Below are positions 28,263 through 36,170 of a stretch of 49,703 bases of DNA, one piece after another. Source of the stretch: Phycisphaerales bacterium (GTDB lineage Bacteria > Planctomycetota > Phycisphaerae > Phycisphaerales > SM1A02); the NCBI GenBank assembly GCA_009691705.1, contig SIAR01000016.1, positions 1 through 49,703 on the forward strand, given 5' to 3'. The notes under the pieces were generated by a model. That model had not been told where the DNA came from and did no database searches. It was given only the letters and a program-made list of their open reading frames with translations. A program made the position numbers and the translations under genes. Each line of letters starts with the position of its first letter. Within the stretch, counting starts at the first letter, position 1.

Positions 28263-28955
28263 TTGGCTCAGCCAGCGCTTCCATTGTTTCGTCGAGCGGT
28301 GAAGCATCCGCTGATCGGTCCGTCGATTCTCTCGGCAGACTTCGCCTGTCTTGGTCGCGAGGTGAGAGCGGTATTGCGAGGCGGCGCCGATTACATCCAT
28401 GTCGATGTGATGGATGGTCACTTCGTGCCAAACCTCTCGATGGGACCGGCGATTTGTGCCGCGGTTCGTCGGGCAGCGCCCCGCGCATGGATTGACGTGC
28501 ACCTGATGGTGACTCAACCTGCTGAGTTCGTCGATTCATTCATCGATTCTGGGGCGAATCACATCTCAGTGCACATCGAAACGGTTTCTAAACCTGCGGC
28601 GCTTCTTCGCAAGATTCAATCGCGCGGTGCGACCGCCGGAATCGCAATCAAGCCTGAAACACCGTGGAATTCGGTCGCGTCGCTCTTCAACCTAGCCGAC
28701 CTCTTCCTTGTGATGAGCGTGCACCCTGGTTTCAGCGGACAGAAGTTTCTGGCGAGCGCCCTGCCAAAGGTGCGGGCGATTCGCTCGCGCATTTCTGCTG
28801 CACAGCGCGTCGAACTTGATGGTGGAGTGAATCCGAGCAATGCTGCGGCGTGCATCGCGGCAGGCTGTGATGCGCTCGTCTCAGCGTCGGCGATCTTCGC
28901 CTCTGACAATTACGCACGGGTGATCACCCAACTTCGGGGTGGGAGAGCGCGTTAG
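28263..28955 (+). CDS. rpe: Ribulose-phosphate 3-epimerase
   Basis: Interconverts ribulose 5-phosphate and xylulose 5-phosphate in the pentose phosphate or Calvin-type pathway. It is a TIM barrel with GPSILSADFACLG, ADYIHVDVMDGHFVPNLSMG, WIDVHLMVTQP, HISVHIET, GIAIKPETP, LVMSVHPGFSGQKF and RVELDGGVNPSNAA. The phosphate- and metal-binding His and Asp residues are present. The start is TTG 28263, two bases after the previous stop, or GTG 28299, which gives a more usual short N-terminus; both are plausible. The N-terminal 12 residues from TTG have no family match. Confidence 0.93.
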   Translation: MAQPALPLFRRAVKHPLIGPSILSADFACLGREVRAVLRGGADYIHVDVMDGHFVPNLSMGPAICAAVRRAAPRAWIDVHLMVTQPAEFVDSFIDSGANHISVHIETVSKPAALLRKIQSRGATAGIAIKPETPWNSVASLFNLADLFLVMSVHPGFSGQKFLASALPKVRAIRSRISAAQRVELDGGVNPSNAAACIAAGCDALVSASAIFASDNYARVITQLRGGRAR

Positions 28956-28956
28956 G

Positions 28957-29802
28957 ATGGGTGCCATGGCCGAGCCGACATGGGAAGTGGCACAGAATGC
29001 AACGACAAAGAGAGCCGTCCCAGATGGTCTGTGGATGCAATGCCCTTCGTGCGGCGAGACACTCTTCAAGAAGGCAGTTGCGCAGAATCTCAACGTCTGC
29101 CCGCGCTGTGATCATCACATGCGAGTATCTGGGCGGGAGCGCATCGAACAGTTGCTCGATCCCGACACGTTTGAACCGATGAACGCGCACATGGCTCCTT
29201 GCGATCCACTTGATTTTTCTGATCTCAAGAGTTATCGCGATCGCATCGCCCAAGCGCAAAAACAGACGGGCGAGAATGACGGAGTGCAGACTGGAACAGG
29301 ATTCATCAAGGGTCGAAAAGTTGTCGCAGCCGCGATGGATTTCACCTTTCTTGCTGGGTCAATGGGATCGGTCGTGGGAGAGAAGCTCACCTGTGCCATT
29401 GAGCACGCCACCGATCACTCTCTGGCGCTGATCATTGTCTGCTGTTCGGGTGGAGCACGCATGCAAGAGTCTGGGTTTTCGCTGATGCAGATGGCAAAGA
29501 CCAGTGCCGCACTCGCGCGCCACGACGAGGCCAAAGGAGTCTTCATCTCAGTGCTGACCGATCCAACGACTGGTGGCGTCACGGCGAGCTTTGCGATGTT
29601 GGGAGATGTGATATTCGCCGAACCCAAGGCACTCATCGGCTTTGCTGGTCCACGCGTGATTCGGCAGACCATTCGTCAAGAACTCCCTGAAGATTTTCAG
29701 ACGAGCGAATTCTTGCTCGCGTGCGGATTCGTTGACCGAATCGTGCATCGCTCTAACTTGCGAAGCGAGATCAGTCGCGTCATTGATTACTCGGGCAACT
29801 AG
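28957..29802 (+). CDS. accD: Acetyl-CoA carboxylase carboxyltransferase subunit beta
   Basis: Part of the carboxyltransferase that forms malonyl-CoA from carboxybiotin and acetyl-CoA for fatty acid synthesis. The 281-residue protein has the N-terminal four-Cys zinc ribbon (MQCPSCGETLFKK and LNVCPRCDHHMRVSG), which marks the bacterial beta subunit. The crotonase-like core follows: MDFTFLAGSMGSVVGEKL, IVCCSGGARMQESGFSLMQM, LTDPTTGGVTASFAMLGD, AEPKALIGFAGPRVI. The start at ATG 28957 overlaps nothing and lies 1 base after the rpe stop; ATG 28966 is an alternative with AGGA upstream. No accA, accB or accC is in the window. Confidence 0.96.
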   Translation: MGAMAEPTWEVAQNATTKRAVPDGLWMQCPSCGETLFKKAVAQNLNVCPRCDHHMRVSGRERIEQLLDPDTFEPMNAHMAPCDPLDFSDLKSYRDRIAQAQKQTGENDGVQTGTGFIKGRKVVAAAMDFTFLAGSMGSVVGEKLTCAIEHATDHSLALIIVCCSGGARMQESGFSLMQMAKTSAALARHDEAKGVFISVLTDPTTGGVTASFAMLGDVIFAEPKALIGFAGPRVIRQTIRQELPEDFQTSEFLLACGFVDRIVHRSNLRSEISRVIDYSGN

Positions 29803-29805
29803 CGC

Positions 29806-32730
29806 GTGGATTCGAATTCACCCGCGCGCTCGTGGCTTCTGGCACTCGCCTGTGCACTCTGCACCGCCCTTGCTTTCCCGCCGTTCGGTGGTTGGTGGTT
29901 GAGTTTCGTCGCCATCACAGGATGGGTGTTACTCGCTTCGGGTGCCACACTCACGCGCAGTGCGTGGATCGCCGTGTTTCTCAGTGCCCTGCTGATGTGG
30001 CTCTGGTTTCAACTCTGGGTAATCGACGTCGCACTGCTGGGTTATCCATTCATGTGCATCTATCTCGCGCTCTATGCACCGCTCTTTGTGTGGACTTTGC
30101 GCCGGGTTGGCCATGGCAGCCTCGGCAAGCATCTTCCCTGGGCGCTCTTGGCTCCCATCGTCGTGGTTGCGCTCGAGTGGATCCGAGGAGTCGTGGTATT
30201 CAATGGCTACCCGTGGTACGCGCTGGGTCATCCACTGATTGATTGTGCGCCGCTTGCACAAATCGCAGACATCACTGGGACTCCCGCGGCCTCGTTTCTC
30301 GTCGCCGCTGTTGGCGGAGCGGTGGTTGATTTCGTCGCGTGGCGAACTGCGCGCGCGAAGGCTGATGACGCTCCGCGCGCAACTGGCGCCGGCGTGCTCT
30401 TCGCACTGGTGCTGCTCGCAGGCGCGCTAGGCTATGGATGGTTTCGAATCGCGCAGACTGGGCACTCTCTCTCGAGTGGTCCGCGAATCCTCGCCGTACA
30501 GACGAATCTCACGACCGACAACAAGGTTGGATGGCCCCGCGACCGGCAGGAAACTGATGTCGCGGTGTTCGGAGCGCTCACGCTTTCACTCGCTGAAACT
30601 GCCCGACTTAGTGGCGGTGCAATCGATCTGGTTGTCTGGCCAGAAACGATGTTGCCAGGTTTTGGACTCGAACCCGAAACCATCGCAATGATGTCTCAAG
30701 GAGGATGGTGGCCTGGGGATCGATTCGCTTCATTTGCTAAGTCGATTGCCACCGACGTTGGCGCTCCGTTTCTTGTGGGCAGTCCCGCGTTCCTCGGTCT
30801 CCGGGCGCACAATGAACGGTGGGTGTGGAATCAGCAGTTCAATAGCGCCTATCTGCTCGATCCAACTGGCCCCCAGCAGCGATACGACAAAGTTTTCTTG
30901 ACGCCGTTTGGCGAGACGATGCCCTACATTTCAAATTGGGAGTGGCTCGAGCAGCAATTGCTTGCGCTCGGTGCGCGCGGCATGACTTTCGACCTCGATG
31001 CATCGAGCGACCTGCGCACACTTGCGTTGAGCTGGAGAATTGCTGGTCGAGTACCAACGCAGATCGAACTCGCGACTCCCATCTGTTTTGAAGACTCCAT
31101 CGCTCCAGTTGTACGGGGGCTCGTCTACAACCGTGATGGCTCAAAGCGTGCGCAACTCATCGTGAATCTCTCGAACGATGGATGGTTTGGATTCAGCGAC
31201 GCGGGTCGAGCTCAGCACGCGCTGATGGCGCGTTGGCGGTGCATCGAGAATCGTGTGCCAATGGTGCGGGTGGCGAACACTGGCATCTCTGCAGCATTCA
31301 CCAGCGAAGGAGCACCCGTCGCGGGAGCATCCGTCGCTCCCCGCACCGCGGGAGGATTTGCAACAACCACGCAACTCGACGCGCGCGAAACGTTCTTCGG
31401 CCGATGGGGCGATGTAGGATCGCCCATCATGTTGTTGACCACGATTGTCTTGATGGGGAAGTGGAGGCGCTGCACTCTCATTTCGCTCCTGCTGCTTGCA
31501 GGATGTACCGCGAATCCAGCGGGCGATGGGGCACCAGGTGGGGCTTTGCGTACCTCGTGGAGTTCGCGTCCTCCCAAGATTGATCCAACCATGTCGATGC
31601 GTGATGTTGAGCCAGTCGATGCGAGGGTCGATGTTGTAGTGGAGCCATCGCAAGAAGTTGAAGTCGCCACGGTTGAAGTCGCCACGGTTGAAGTCGCCAC
31701 GGTTGAAGTCGCCGCGGTTGAAGTCGCCGCGGTTGAAGTCGCCGCAGTCGAAGTCGCTGCAGTCGAAGTCGCTGCGGTCGTACCAGCGACGGTTGAAGTC
31801 AGACAACCCGCCGAATTGGCCCTCGACATTCTTGTCGCGGCATCTTCTAGTCAAGAGGCGATCTACCGCGCCCACGCTCTCGAGGGATTGCAGCCAGATC
31901 TCACGGCCCTTGAGCCTGCAGCCTTTCGGCTCTTGGCCGATCCGAATCCTGGAGTTCGGTTTGCTGCGGCGGTGACCGTTGGTCGAAATAAATTCGTGCA
32001 ATGCGCACAAGCGGTCGAGCCGCTGACGCTCGATCCAAATCTTTCAGTTCGCGCAGCGGCGCTCTTTGCGCTAGTTCGACTCGGACGGGTCGTTGATCTC
32101 AGTCCGCTGGCACAACTCATGATGAGCGACGATCCAGACGTTCGATCCAATGCTTTCTTTGTGCTCGGAGAACTTCGCAATCCGTCGGCGATTCCACTCG
32201 TCGAGAGCGCGGTTGGGCGACCTCTCAACGGGGTTGATCGCACCCGAGCGCGCATCGTCGATCTGCAGGCCGCCGAGGCCATGGCAAAGATGGGGGATTA
32301 CCGTCAGTTCGACCCAATCCGCGCAGCGCTTTTCGCCCCAAGCGATCAGTCAGAAATCGTTGCCCTCGCCTGCCAAATGGTCGGAGAGATCAACGATCGC
32401 GGGGCACGCGGTCATCTCATCGGTATCTGGAATGGCAAGGAGCAGTTGCAGAAACCGCTCGAAATCCGGCTCATTGTTGGGACGGCGCTGATTCGCATCG
32501 GCGAACAAAATGTTGAGCCCATCCTTGTGCTTTGCGAAACGGCGATCAAAGATCCGTCGCCGTCAGTTCGCGCGCAAGCCTCGGCAACTCTTGGATGGGT
32601 CGGCGGTCCACGAGCACTCGCGCTGCTCACACCCGTCCTCGCCGATCCAGTGCCAATTGTGCGGCTGACCGCGGCTGCGGGGTACATGCGAGCAAAGCCA
32701 AAAACCGTTTCGGCCCCCAGCGGTGGGTGA
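29806..32730 (+). CDS. lnt: Apolipoprotein N-acyltransferase fused in frame to a lipoprotein-like HEAT-repeat protein
   Basis: One open frame of 974 residues from GTG 29806 (3 bases after accD) holds two proteins' worth of domains. Residues 1-545 are Lnt, the last enzyme of lipoprotein maturation: about six N-terminal membrane helices, EWIRGVVVFNGYPWYALGH, and a nitrilase-type domain. Its triad is visible as Glu280 in VVWPETMLPGF, Lys362 in RYDKVFLTPFGE and Cys427 in TPICFED. Residues 550-567 then read like a complete lipoprotein signal (MGKWRR, then CTLISLLLLAGC, Cys567). They are followed by a linker with VEVAT/VEVAA repeats and HEAT repeats (about 660-960: PNPGVRFAAAVTVGRNK, LDPNLSVRAAALFALVRLG, DPDVRSNAFFVLGEL). 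No stop codon separates the parts. It may be a true fusion, or a second gene starting at ATG 31453 or 31429 may be read from the same frame. Confidence 0.85.
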   Translation: MDSNSPARSWLLALACALCTALAFPPFGGWWLSFVAITGWVLLASGATLTRSAWIAVFLSALLMWLWFQLWVIDVALLGYPFMCIYLALYAPLFVWTLRRVGHGSLGKHLPWALLAPIVVVALEWIRGVVVFNGYPWYALGHPLIDCAPLAQIADITGTPAASFLVAAVGGAVVDFVAWRTARAKADDAPRATGAGVLFALVLLAGALGYGWFRIAQTGHSLSSGPRILAVQTNLTTDNKVGWPRDRQETDVAVFGALTLSLAETARLSGGAIDLVVWPETMLPGFGLEPETIAMMSQGGWWPGDRFASFAKSIATDVGAPFLVGSPAFLGLRAHNERWVWNQQFNSAYLLDPTGPQQRYDKVFLTPFGETMPYISNWEWLEQQLLALGARGMTFDLDASSDLRTLALSWRIAGRVPTQIELATPICFEDSIAPVVRGLVYNRDGSKRAQLIVNLSNDGWFGFSDAGRAQHALMARWRCIENRVPMVRVANTGISAAFTSEGAPVAGASVAPRTAGGFATTTQLDARETFFGRWGDVGSPIMLLTTIVLMGKWRRCTLISLLLLAGCTANPAGDGAPGGALRTSWSSRPPKIDPTMSMRDVEPVDARVDVVVEPSQEVEVATVEVATVEVATVEVAAVEVAAVEVAAVEVAAVEVAAVVPATVEVRQPAELALDILVAASSSQEAIYRAHALEGLQPDLTALEPAAFRLLADPNPGVRFAAAVTVGRNKFVQCAQAVEPLTLDPNLSVRAAALFALVRLGRVVDLSPLAQLMMSDDPDVRSNAFFVLGELRNPSAIPLVESAVGRPLNGVDRTRARIVDLQAAEAMAKMGDYRQFDPIRAALFAPSDQSEIVALACQMVGEINDRGARGHLIGIWNGKEQLQKPLEIRLIVGTALIRIGEQNVEPILVLCETAIKDPSPSVRAQASATLGWVGGPRALALLTPVLADPVPIVRLTAAAGYMRAKPKTVSAPSGG
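31657..31800 (+). repeat. 15-bp tandem repeats coding VEVAT/VEVAA
   Basis: Eight near-identical 15-bp units (GTTGAAGTCGCCACG and close variants) run from 31657 to 31776, followed by one diverged unit and a partial unit up to 31800. They encode VEVAT three times and VEVAA five times, then VVPAT-VEV. Neighbouring copies differ in a graded way (CACG, CGCG, GCA), which suggests recent stepwise expansion. The array lies in the linker between the lipobox-like Cys and the HEAT repeats. Confidence 0.95.
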
Positions 32731-32744
32731 TCGGATGCGACTCG

Positions 32745-32773
32745 TTGACATCACCAGCCACTACATGTAAAAT
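32745..32773 (+). promoter_or_regulatory. Sigma-70-type promoter of the cell-shape cluster
   Basis: A perfect TTGACA (32745-32750), a spacer of exactly 17 bases and TAAAAT (32768-32773) form the best consensus promoter in the window. Transcription would start near 32780, giving a leader of about 78 bases before GTG 32858, unlike the leaderless arrangement of most other units. Confidence 0.75.
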
Positions 32774-32857
32774 ACAAGGTCTGTTGGAAGTGTGGCGATT
32801 GCGCCCACATTCCGAGTCTGCGTCCTGAGTGATCTCCAAACCCAATTAGGTCCACAC

Positions 32858-33754
32858 GTGCATATTCTGACGAAAGTATTTGTTGTTCTAGTTTCCTTGC
32901 TTGCGGTCGCGTTGGTTCCGCTCACCGCGGTTCAAAGCATGAATCAAGCGGCGCTCAAGCAGCAAGTCAAAGACAAGGAAGGCGCTGTTGGAACAGCTCG
33001 CCGCGAACTCGATTCTGAACGCGCATTGCGGGCGAAGTCAGAGAACGACACTGCGCTGCAAGTGAAAGACCTTGACTCTGAGAAGAATCGCTTGCAGTCT
33101 CTCGTTGAAGAGGGATCGTCGCGAGTGCAGACGCTCGAATCAGATTTGGCGCAGACCAAGATCTCACTTACGACTTCGCAGCAGACACTCTCGGTGATGA
33201 CCGAGACTGACCGAGCCAAGACCGAATTGACTCGCACTCTGACCGAAGAATTGGATACCCAACGCAGTCTCGTGACCGACTGCGAAAAGGTGCGCATCGA
33301 CATCGAGCAGAAGCTCGGCAAGACCGATAGCGATCTGCGCGTTGCGCAAGAAGCTGTGGGAGATCTCAAGGAGCAAGTTGCATCTTTGAGTTCTGAGAAG
33401 ACAAAGACTGACCAAGTGGTTCGCGATTACTCTGCGCGCTACGGAACGACCGGGGCAGACACAGCCGCGGCTGGCGGAAGTTCAGTGGTCGCAGATCGCG
33501 ATCTCACCGCCCGCATCGTGAACGTGAGAAGAACTGATGACGCTGTCTATGCAGAGATCGATGCGGGGAGCCGCGATGGTGTGAAGCAGGGTTGGGTGCT
33601 GACCATTGGCGATGGTTCACGATTCATCGGCAAATTGCGGATTACGTCAGTCGATGTCAACAAGGCTGTTGGAACTGTTGACCTCGAGGATGCCGCTGGA
33701 CGGGGTCCCGTTCGAGTTGGCCAGCGCGTAACAGTGCACCGCGGACAGCAATGA
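32858..33754 (+). CDS. Membrane-anchored coiled-coil protein with MreC-like C-terminal beta domain
   Basis: A 298-residue protein not known to me by name. Residues about 4-24 are one membrane helix (VFVVLVSLLAVALVPLTAV). Residues about 28-185 form a long coiled coil rich in Glu, Lys, Gln, Ser and Thr (LKQQVKDKEGAVGTARREL; KNRLQSLVEEGSSRVQTLES). Residues about 213-298 are a beta-rich domain (LTARIVNVRRTDDAVYAEID, SRDGVKQGWVLTIGDG, RVGQRVTVHRGQQ) whose pattern of V-x-GV-x2-G turns resembles the MreC/FlgT-type beta fold. It is the first gene after the strong promoter and precedes mreB, so a role in cell shape or wall synthesis is likely. GTG 32858 gives a signal-anchor right at the N-terminus. 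Confidence 0.6.
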   Translation: MHILTKVFVVLVSLLAVALVPLTAVQSMNQAALKQQVKDKEGAVGTARRELDSERALRAKSENDTALQVKDLDSEKNRLQSLVEEGSSRVQTLESDLAQTKISLTTSQQTLSVMTETDRAKTELTRTLTEELDTQRSLVTDCEKVRIDIEQKLGKTDSDLRVAQEAVGDLKEQVASLSSEKTKTDQVVRDYSARYGTTGADTAAAGGSSVVADRDLTARIVNVRRTDDAVYAEIDAGSRDGVKQGWVLTIGDGSRFIGKLRITSVDVNKAVGTVDLEDAAGRGPVRVGQRVTVHRGQQ

Positions 33755-33781
33755 TTTCGAAACGACCATAAGGATTACACA

Positions 33782-34159
33782 ATGGCATTCCTCGGAATCG
33801 GAAACAAGTCTCCCAAGCCCGCGCCCCCTCCCGTTCCAGCGGCTAGCGACAGTGACGGAAGTTCCTTCGCAGAAGCAATGGATGGCAGCGGGGCAGGTGC
33901 GGCCGTTGCCGCTGCAGCAAAACCGCCCAAGAAGGGTCTCTTTGGATCAAAGGCAAGCGCGTCTGCGGCAAAGAAAGCCCCAGCAAAGGCGGCAAAGTCT
34001 CGTTCATCGGGTGGCGATCTCGATATCTACACCGCGGTACTCGTTGCTGCGGTTATAGCGCTCGCCGTTGGATGCGTTCTGGTTGCTTTGGACAACCTCG
34101 CCGGGGTCGAAGGCACCTCCGACGAGGGGAATCCATTCGTGGTTGTCTCCTCGCGCTGA
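33782..34159 (+). CDS. Small single-pass membrane protein, unknown
   Basis: A 125-residue protein. The first 85 residues are disordered and rich in Ala, Pro, Lys and Ser (KPAPPPVPAAS; AKKAPAKAAKSRSS), followed by one membrane helix (YTAVLVAAVIALAVGCVLVA, about 90-109) and a short acidic tail. AAGGA seven bases before ATG 33782 supports it as a real gene. It lies 27 bases after the coiled-coil protein gene and 38 bases before mreB, so it probably belongs to the same transcript. I recognise no family; the basic tail before the helix suggests a cytoplasmic N-terminus. Confidence 0.6.
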   Translation: MAFLGIGNKSPKPAPPPVPAASDSDGSSFAEAMDGSGAGAAVAAAAKPPKKGLFGSKASASAAKKAPAKAAKSRSSGGDLDIYTAVLVAAVIALAVGCVLVALDNLAGVEGTSDEGNPFVVVSSR

Positions 34160-34181
34160 GGGAGAACCGATTTCACTGGCC

Positions 34182-34190
34182 AAGGAGGTG
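34182..34190 (+). promoter_or_regulatory. Strong ribosome-binding site of mreB
   Basis: AAGGAGGTG, a near-complete match to the anti-16S sequence, lies seven bases before ATG 34198. It fixes the mreB start against a much longer open frame upstream. Confidence 0.85.
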
Positions 34191-34197
34191 GCCGCAT

Positions 34198-35265
34198 ATG
34201 GGTCTAGAGAAGATGATGAGTTGGTTTAGCGTGGATATGGGAATCGATCTGGGGACGTGCAACACATTGGTCTGTGTGCGAGGCGAGGGAATTGTGCTCA
34301 ACGAGCCATCCGTGGTCGCCGTGCGCAAAGGCACAAATCAAGTCTTGATGAATGGCACGGCCGTTGGCTTCGCAGCTAAGGAGATGCTTGGTCGCACGCC
34401 AGGATCTATTCAGGCGATCCGTCCTTTGAAGGATGGTGTCATCTCTGACTTTGAAATCACCGAGGCGATGTTGAAGTACTTCATCCAAAAGGTGATGGGA
34501 AGAAGCAGAATCTTTGGACCGCGCGTCGTGATCTCGATCCCGTCGGGCATCACGGCCGTTGAAAAACGCGCGGTGCTCGATAGCGCGGAGCGCGCTGGGG
34601 CACGAAAGGTGTTTTTGCTCGAAGAGCCGATGGCTGCCGCGATGGGTGCGAACCTGCCCTTCGACGAGGCAACCGCGAGCATGGTGGTCGATATCGGCGG
34701 CGGAACGAGCGAGATTGCAATTCTCAGCCTCGCAGACATCGCCAAGGCCTCGAGTCTGCGCGTCGCTGGCGATGACTTTGATGAGTCGATCATTCGCTAC
34801 CTCGAAGAGAAGCGTGGGCTTCGCGTTGGAGAGCAGACCGCAGAACAAATCAAGATTCGTATCGGAAGCGCATGGCCGCTCCAGGAAGAACTGGCGATGA
34901 AGGTGCGTGGTCGCGACATCGCAACTGGGTTGCCCCGTCAGATCGAGGTAAATTCGGTCGAGATTCGCGAGGCACTCGGTGAACCACTGCGCAAGATCGC
35001 GGACGAGGTCGTCAAGACTTTGCGTGAAGCCGAACCAGAACTTGCCGCTGATCTTTGCAACCCCGATCTTCCACACAATGGAATCACCGTGGCTGGTGGT
35101 GGCGCGCTGCTGCGAGGAATCGACATGATGTTCGCCGATCGCACTGGTCTCACCGTCAAGATCGCAGATGACCCATTGACCTGTGTTGCCCGCGGCACGG
35201 CCCTGTATCTCGAGAATCTCGAGCAGTACAAGTCGATTCTCGAATCCAACGTCGAGGAACTCTGA
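34198..35265 (+). CDS. mreB: Rod shape-determining actin homologue MreB
   Basis: Bacterial actin that organises wall elongation at the inner membrane. The 355-residue protein shows the actin-fold phosphate loops DMGIDLGTCNTLVCVRGEGI and MVVDIGGGTSEIAILSL. It also has LNEPSVVAVRKG, RPLKDGVISDFEITE, VISIPSGITAVEKRAV, LLEEPMAAAMGANLP, and the C-terminal ITVAGGGALLRGID with PLTCVARGTALYLEN. It keeps an N-terminal amphipathic stretch (LEKMMSWFSV). It is followed by mreC after 59 bases that contain a 9-bp repeat array. Presence of MreB agrees with the Phycisphaerae-type planctomycetes, several of which keep a conventional mre cluster. Confidence 0.96.
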   Translation: MGLEKMMSWFSVDMGIDLGTCNTLVCVRGEGIVLNEPSVVAVRKGTNQVLMNGTAVGFAAKEMLGRTPGSIQAIRPLKDGVISDFEITEAMLKYFIQKVMGRSRIFGPRVVISIPSGITAVEKRAVLDSAERAGARKVFLLEEPMAAAMGANLPFDEATASMVVDIGGGTSEIAILSLADIAKASSLRVAGDDFDESIIRYLEEKRGLRVGEQTAEQIKIRIGSAWPLQEELAMKVRGRDIATGLPRQIEVNSVEIREALGEPLRKIADEVVKTLREAEPELAADLCNPDLPHNGITVAGGGALLRGIDMMFADRTGLTVKIADDPLTCVARGTALYLENLEQYKSILESNVEEL

Positions 35266-35271
35266 GCACGC

Positions 35272-35313
35272 GACATGGTTGACATGGTTGACATGGTTGA
35301 CATGGTTGACATG
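35272..35313. repeat. 9-bp tandem repeat (GACATGGTT) between mreB and mreC
   Basis: Four perfect copies plus a partial GACATG fill almost the whole gap between the mreB stop and the mreC start. Each unit holds one ATG, and all five ATGs share a frame that is not the mreC frame. That frame would encode a 27-residue peptide (35275-35358) beginning MVDMVDMVDMVDM and ending inside mreC. Each junction also spells TTGACA. Confidence 0.97.
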
Positions 35314-35324
35314 AAACACCGCGC

Positions 35325-36170
35325 ATGCGCCGCATTCCTCCCCTTGCTCTGGTCATAACTTTCATTGTGCTGTTGGGTCTCTGCCCGACGCGCTGGATAG
35401 CGCCAATGACGGGCGATCTCTCATCTGTGCTGTGGGTACCGCTTTCGCCACTCTCCCATGGGGCGACTGCGATGCGACTCTGGCTGCGTCCGCGACCCGT
35501 GACCCCATCGACCGATGAAGCGACTGCGGTTGCTGAGCGCGACTACTACCGCGGACTCTGGCACGCCGACCGCATTCGAATCGAACAGCTCGAGAAAACT
35601 TTGCGCAGGTATGAGGTGACGGTCGGGCTTTCCTCAAATGTTGGAACAATTCGCTTGGCGAGTGCCAATGTCATCGCCCGCACTCCAGGTTCTGGTGGCG
35701 TCGCGCTCAAGGTGAATGCAGGAGCGCAACACGGAATCTCGGCCGGTGATGTTGCCGTTGTGGACGGAGATGCGCTTGTTGGACGGATCGCTCCAGAAGT
35801 CGGCGCGGTGACAAGCGTGATCTTGTCGATCTCTGATCGCTCGGTGGGCCGGTTTGATGCGTACATCGTTCCTGCCGCGCAAGAGCGCTCAAATCGACCC
35901 GCGGTCATCTCTGTGCAACTGCTCCCAGATGGAAGTGGAAACCTGCGAGGAGACATCGATCTTGCTAGTGAAGTTCGTCCGGGAGATCTGGTGCGACTCA
36001 AAGATTCAATGTGGCCCGCGGGAGCTCAGGGGATGCGCGTCGGAGTCGTGAGCGAAGTCAAACGAAAGGATTCACAGCCACTGCGTGGTGAAGTATCGGT
36101 TCGACCAGCGATCGATCCAGCGGTGGTTGGCGAGATCGTGATCAAACTCGCGGGAGCGCCCCAGCAATGA
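35325..36170 (+). CDS. mreC: Rod shape-determining protein MreC
   Basis: Bitopic periplasmic protein that activates the elongation synthases PBP2/RodA. The 281-residue protein has an N-terminal membrane helix (PPLALVITFIVLLGLCP), a short coiled coil (RDYYRGLWHADRIRIEQLEK, about 70-95), and the two beta domains of MreC. Those include VIARTPGSGGVALKVNAGA, HGISAGDVAVVDGDALVGRI and a C-terminal EVRPGDLVRLKDSM. Length is typical. No clear Shine-Dalgarno lies before ATG 35325; the 9-bp array directly upstream may affect its translation. Its stop overlaps the mreD start (ATGA at 36167). Confidence 0.9.
   Translation: MRRIPPLALVITFIVLLGLCPTRWIAPMTGDLSSVLWVPLSPLSHGATAMRLWLRPRPVTPSTDEATAVAERDYYRGLWHADRIRIEQLEKTLRRYEVTVGLSSNVGTIRLASANVIARTPGSGGVALKVNAGAQHGISAGDVAVVDGDALVGRIAPEVGAVTSVILSISDRSVGRFDAYIVPAAQERSNRPAVISVQLLPDGSGNLRGDIDLASEVRPGDLVRLKDSMWPAGAQGMRVGVVSEVKRKDSQPLRGEVSVRPAIDPAVVGEIVIKLAGAPQQ

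Noticed and set aside
31141-32010. A 289-codon reverse frame with DFNRGDFNRG-type repeats
   Set aside because: The repetition is only the mirror of the 15-bp array that codes VEVAT/VEVAA in the conserved forward frame.
35279-35311. Four TTGACA hexamers in the mreB-mreC repeat as a promoter array
   Set aside because: No -10-like hexamer lies at 16-18 bases from any of them; the TTGACA is a by-product of the GACATGGTT unit.
34204-35319. A 371-codon open frame on the reverse strand across mreB
   Set aside because: It lies entirely antisense to a fully conserved mreB, begins in the 9-bp repeat array and has no recognisable motif; it is a by-product of G+C-rich codon use.
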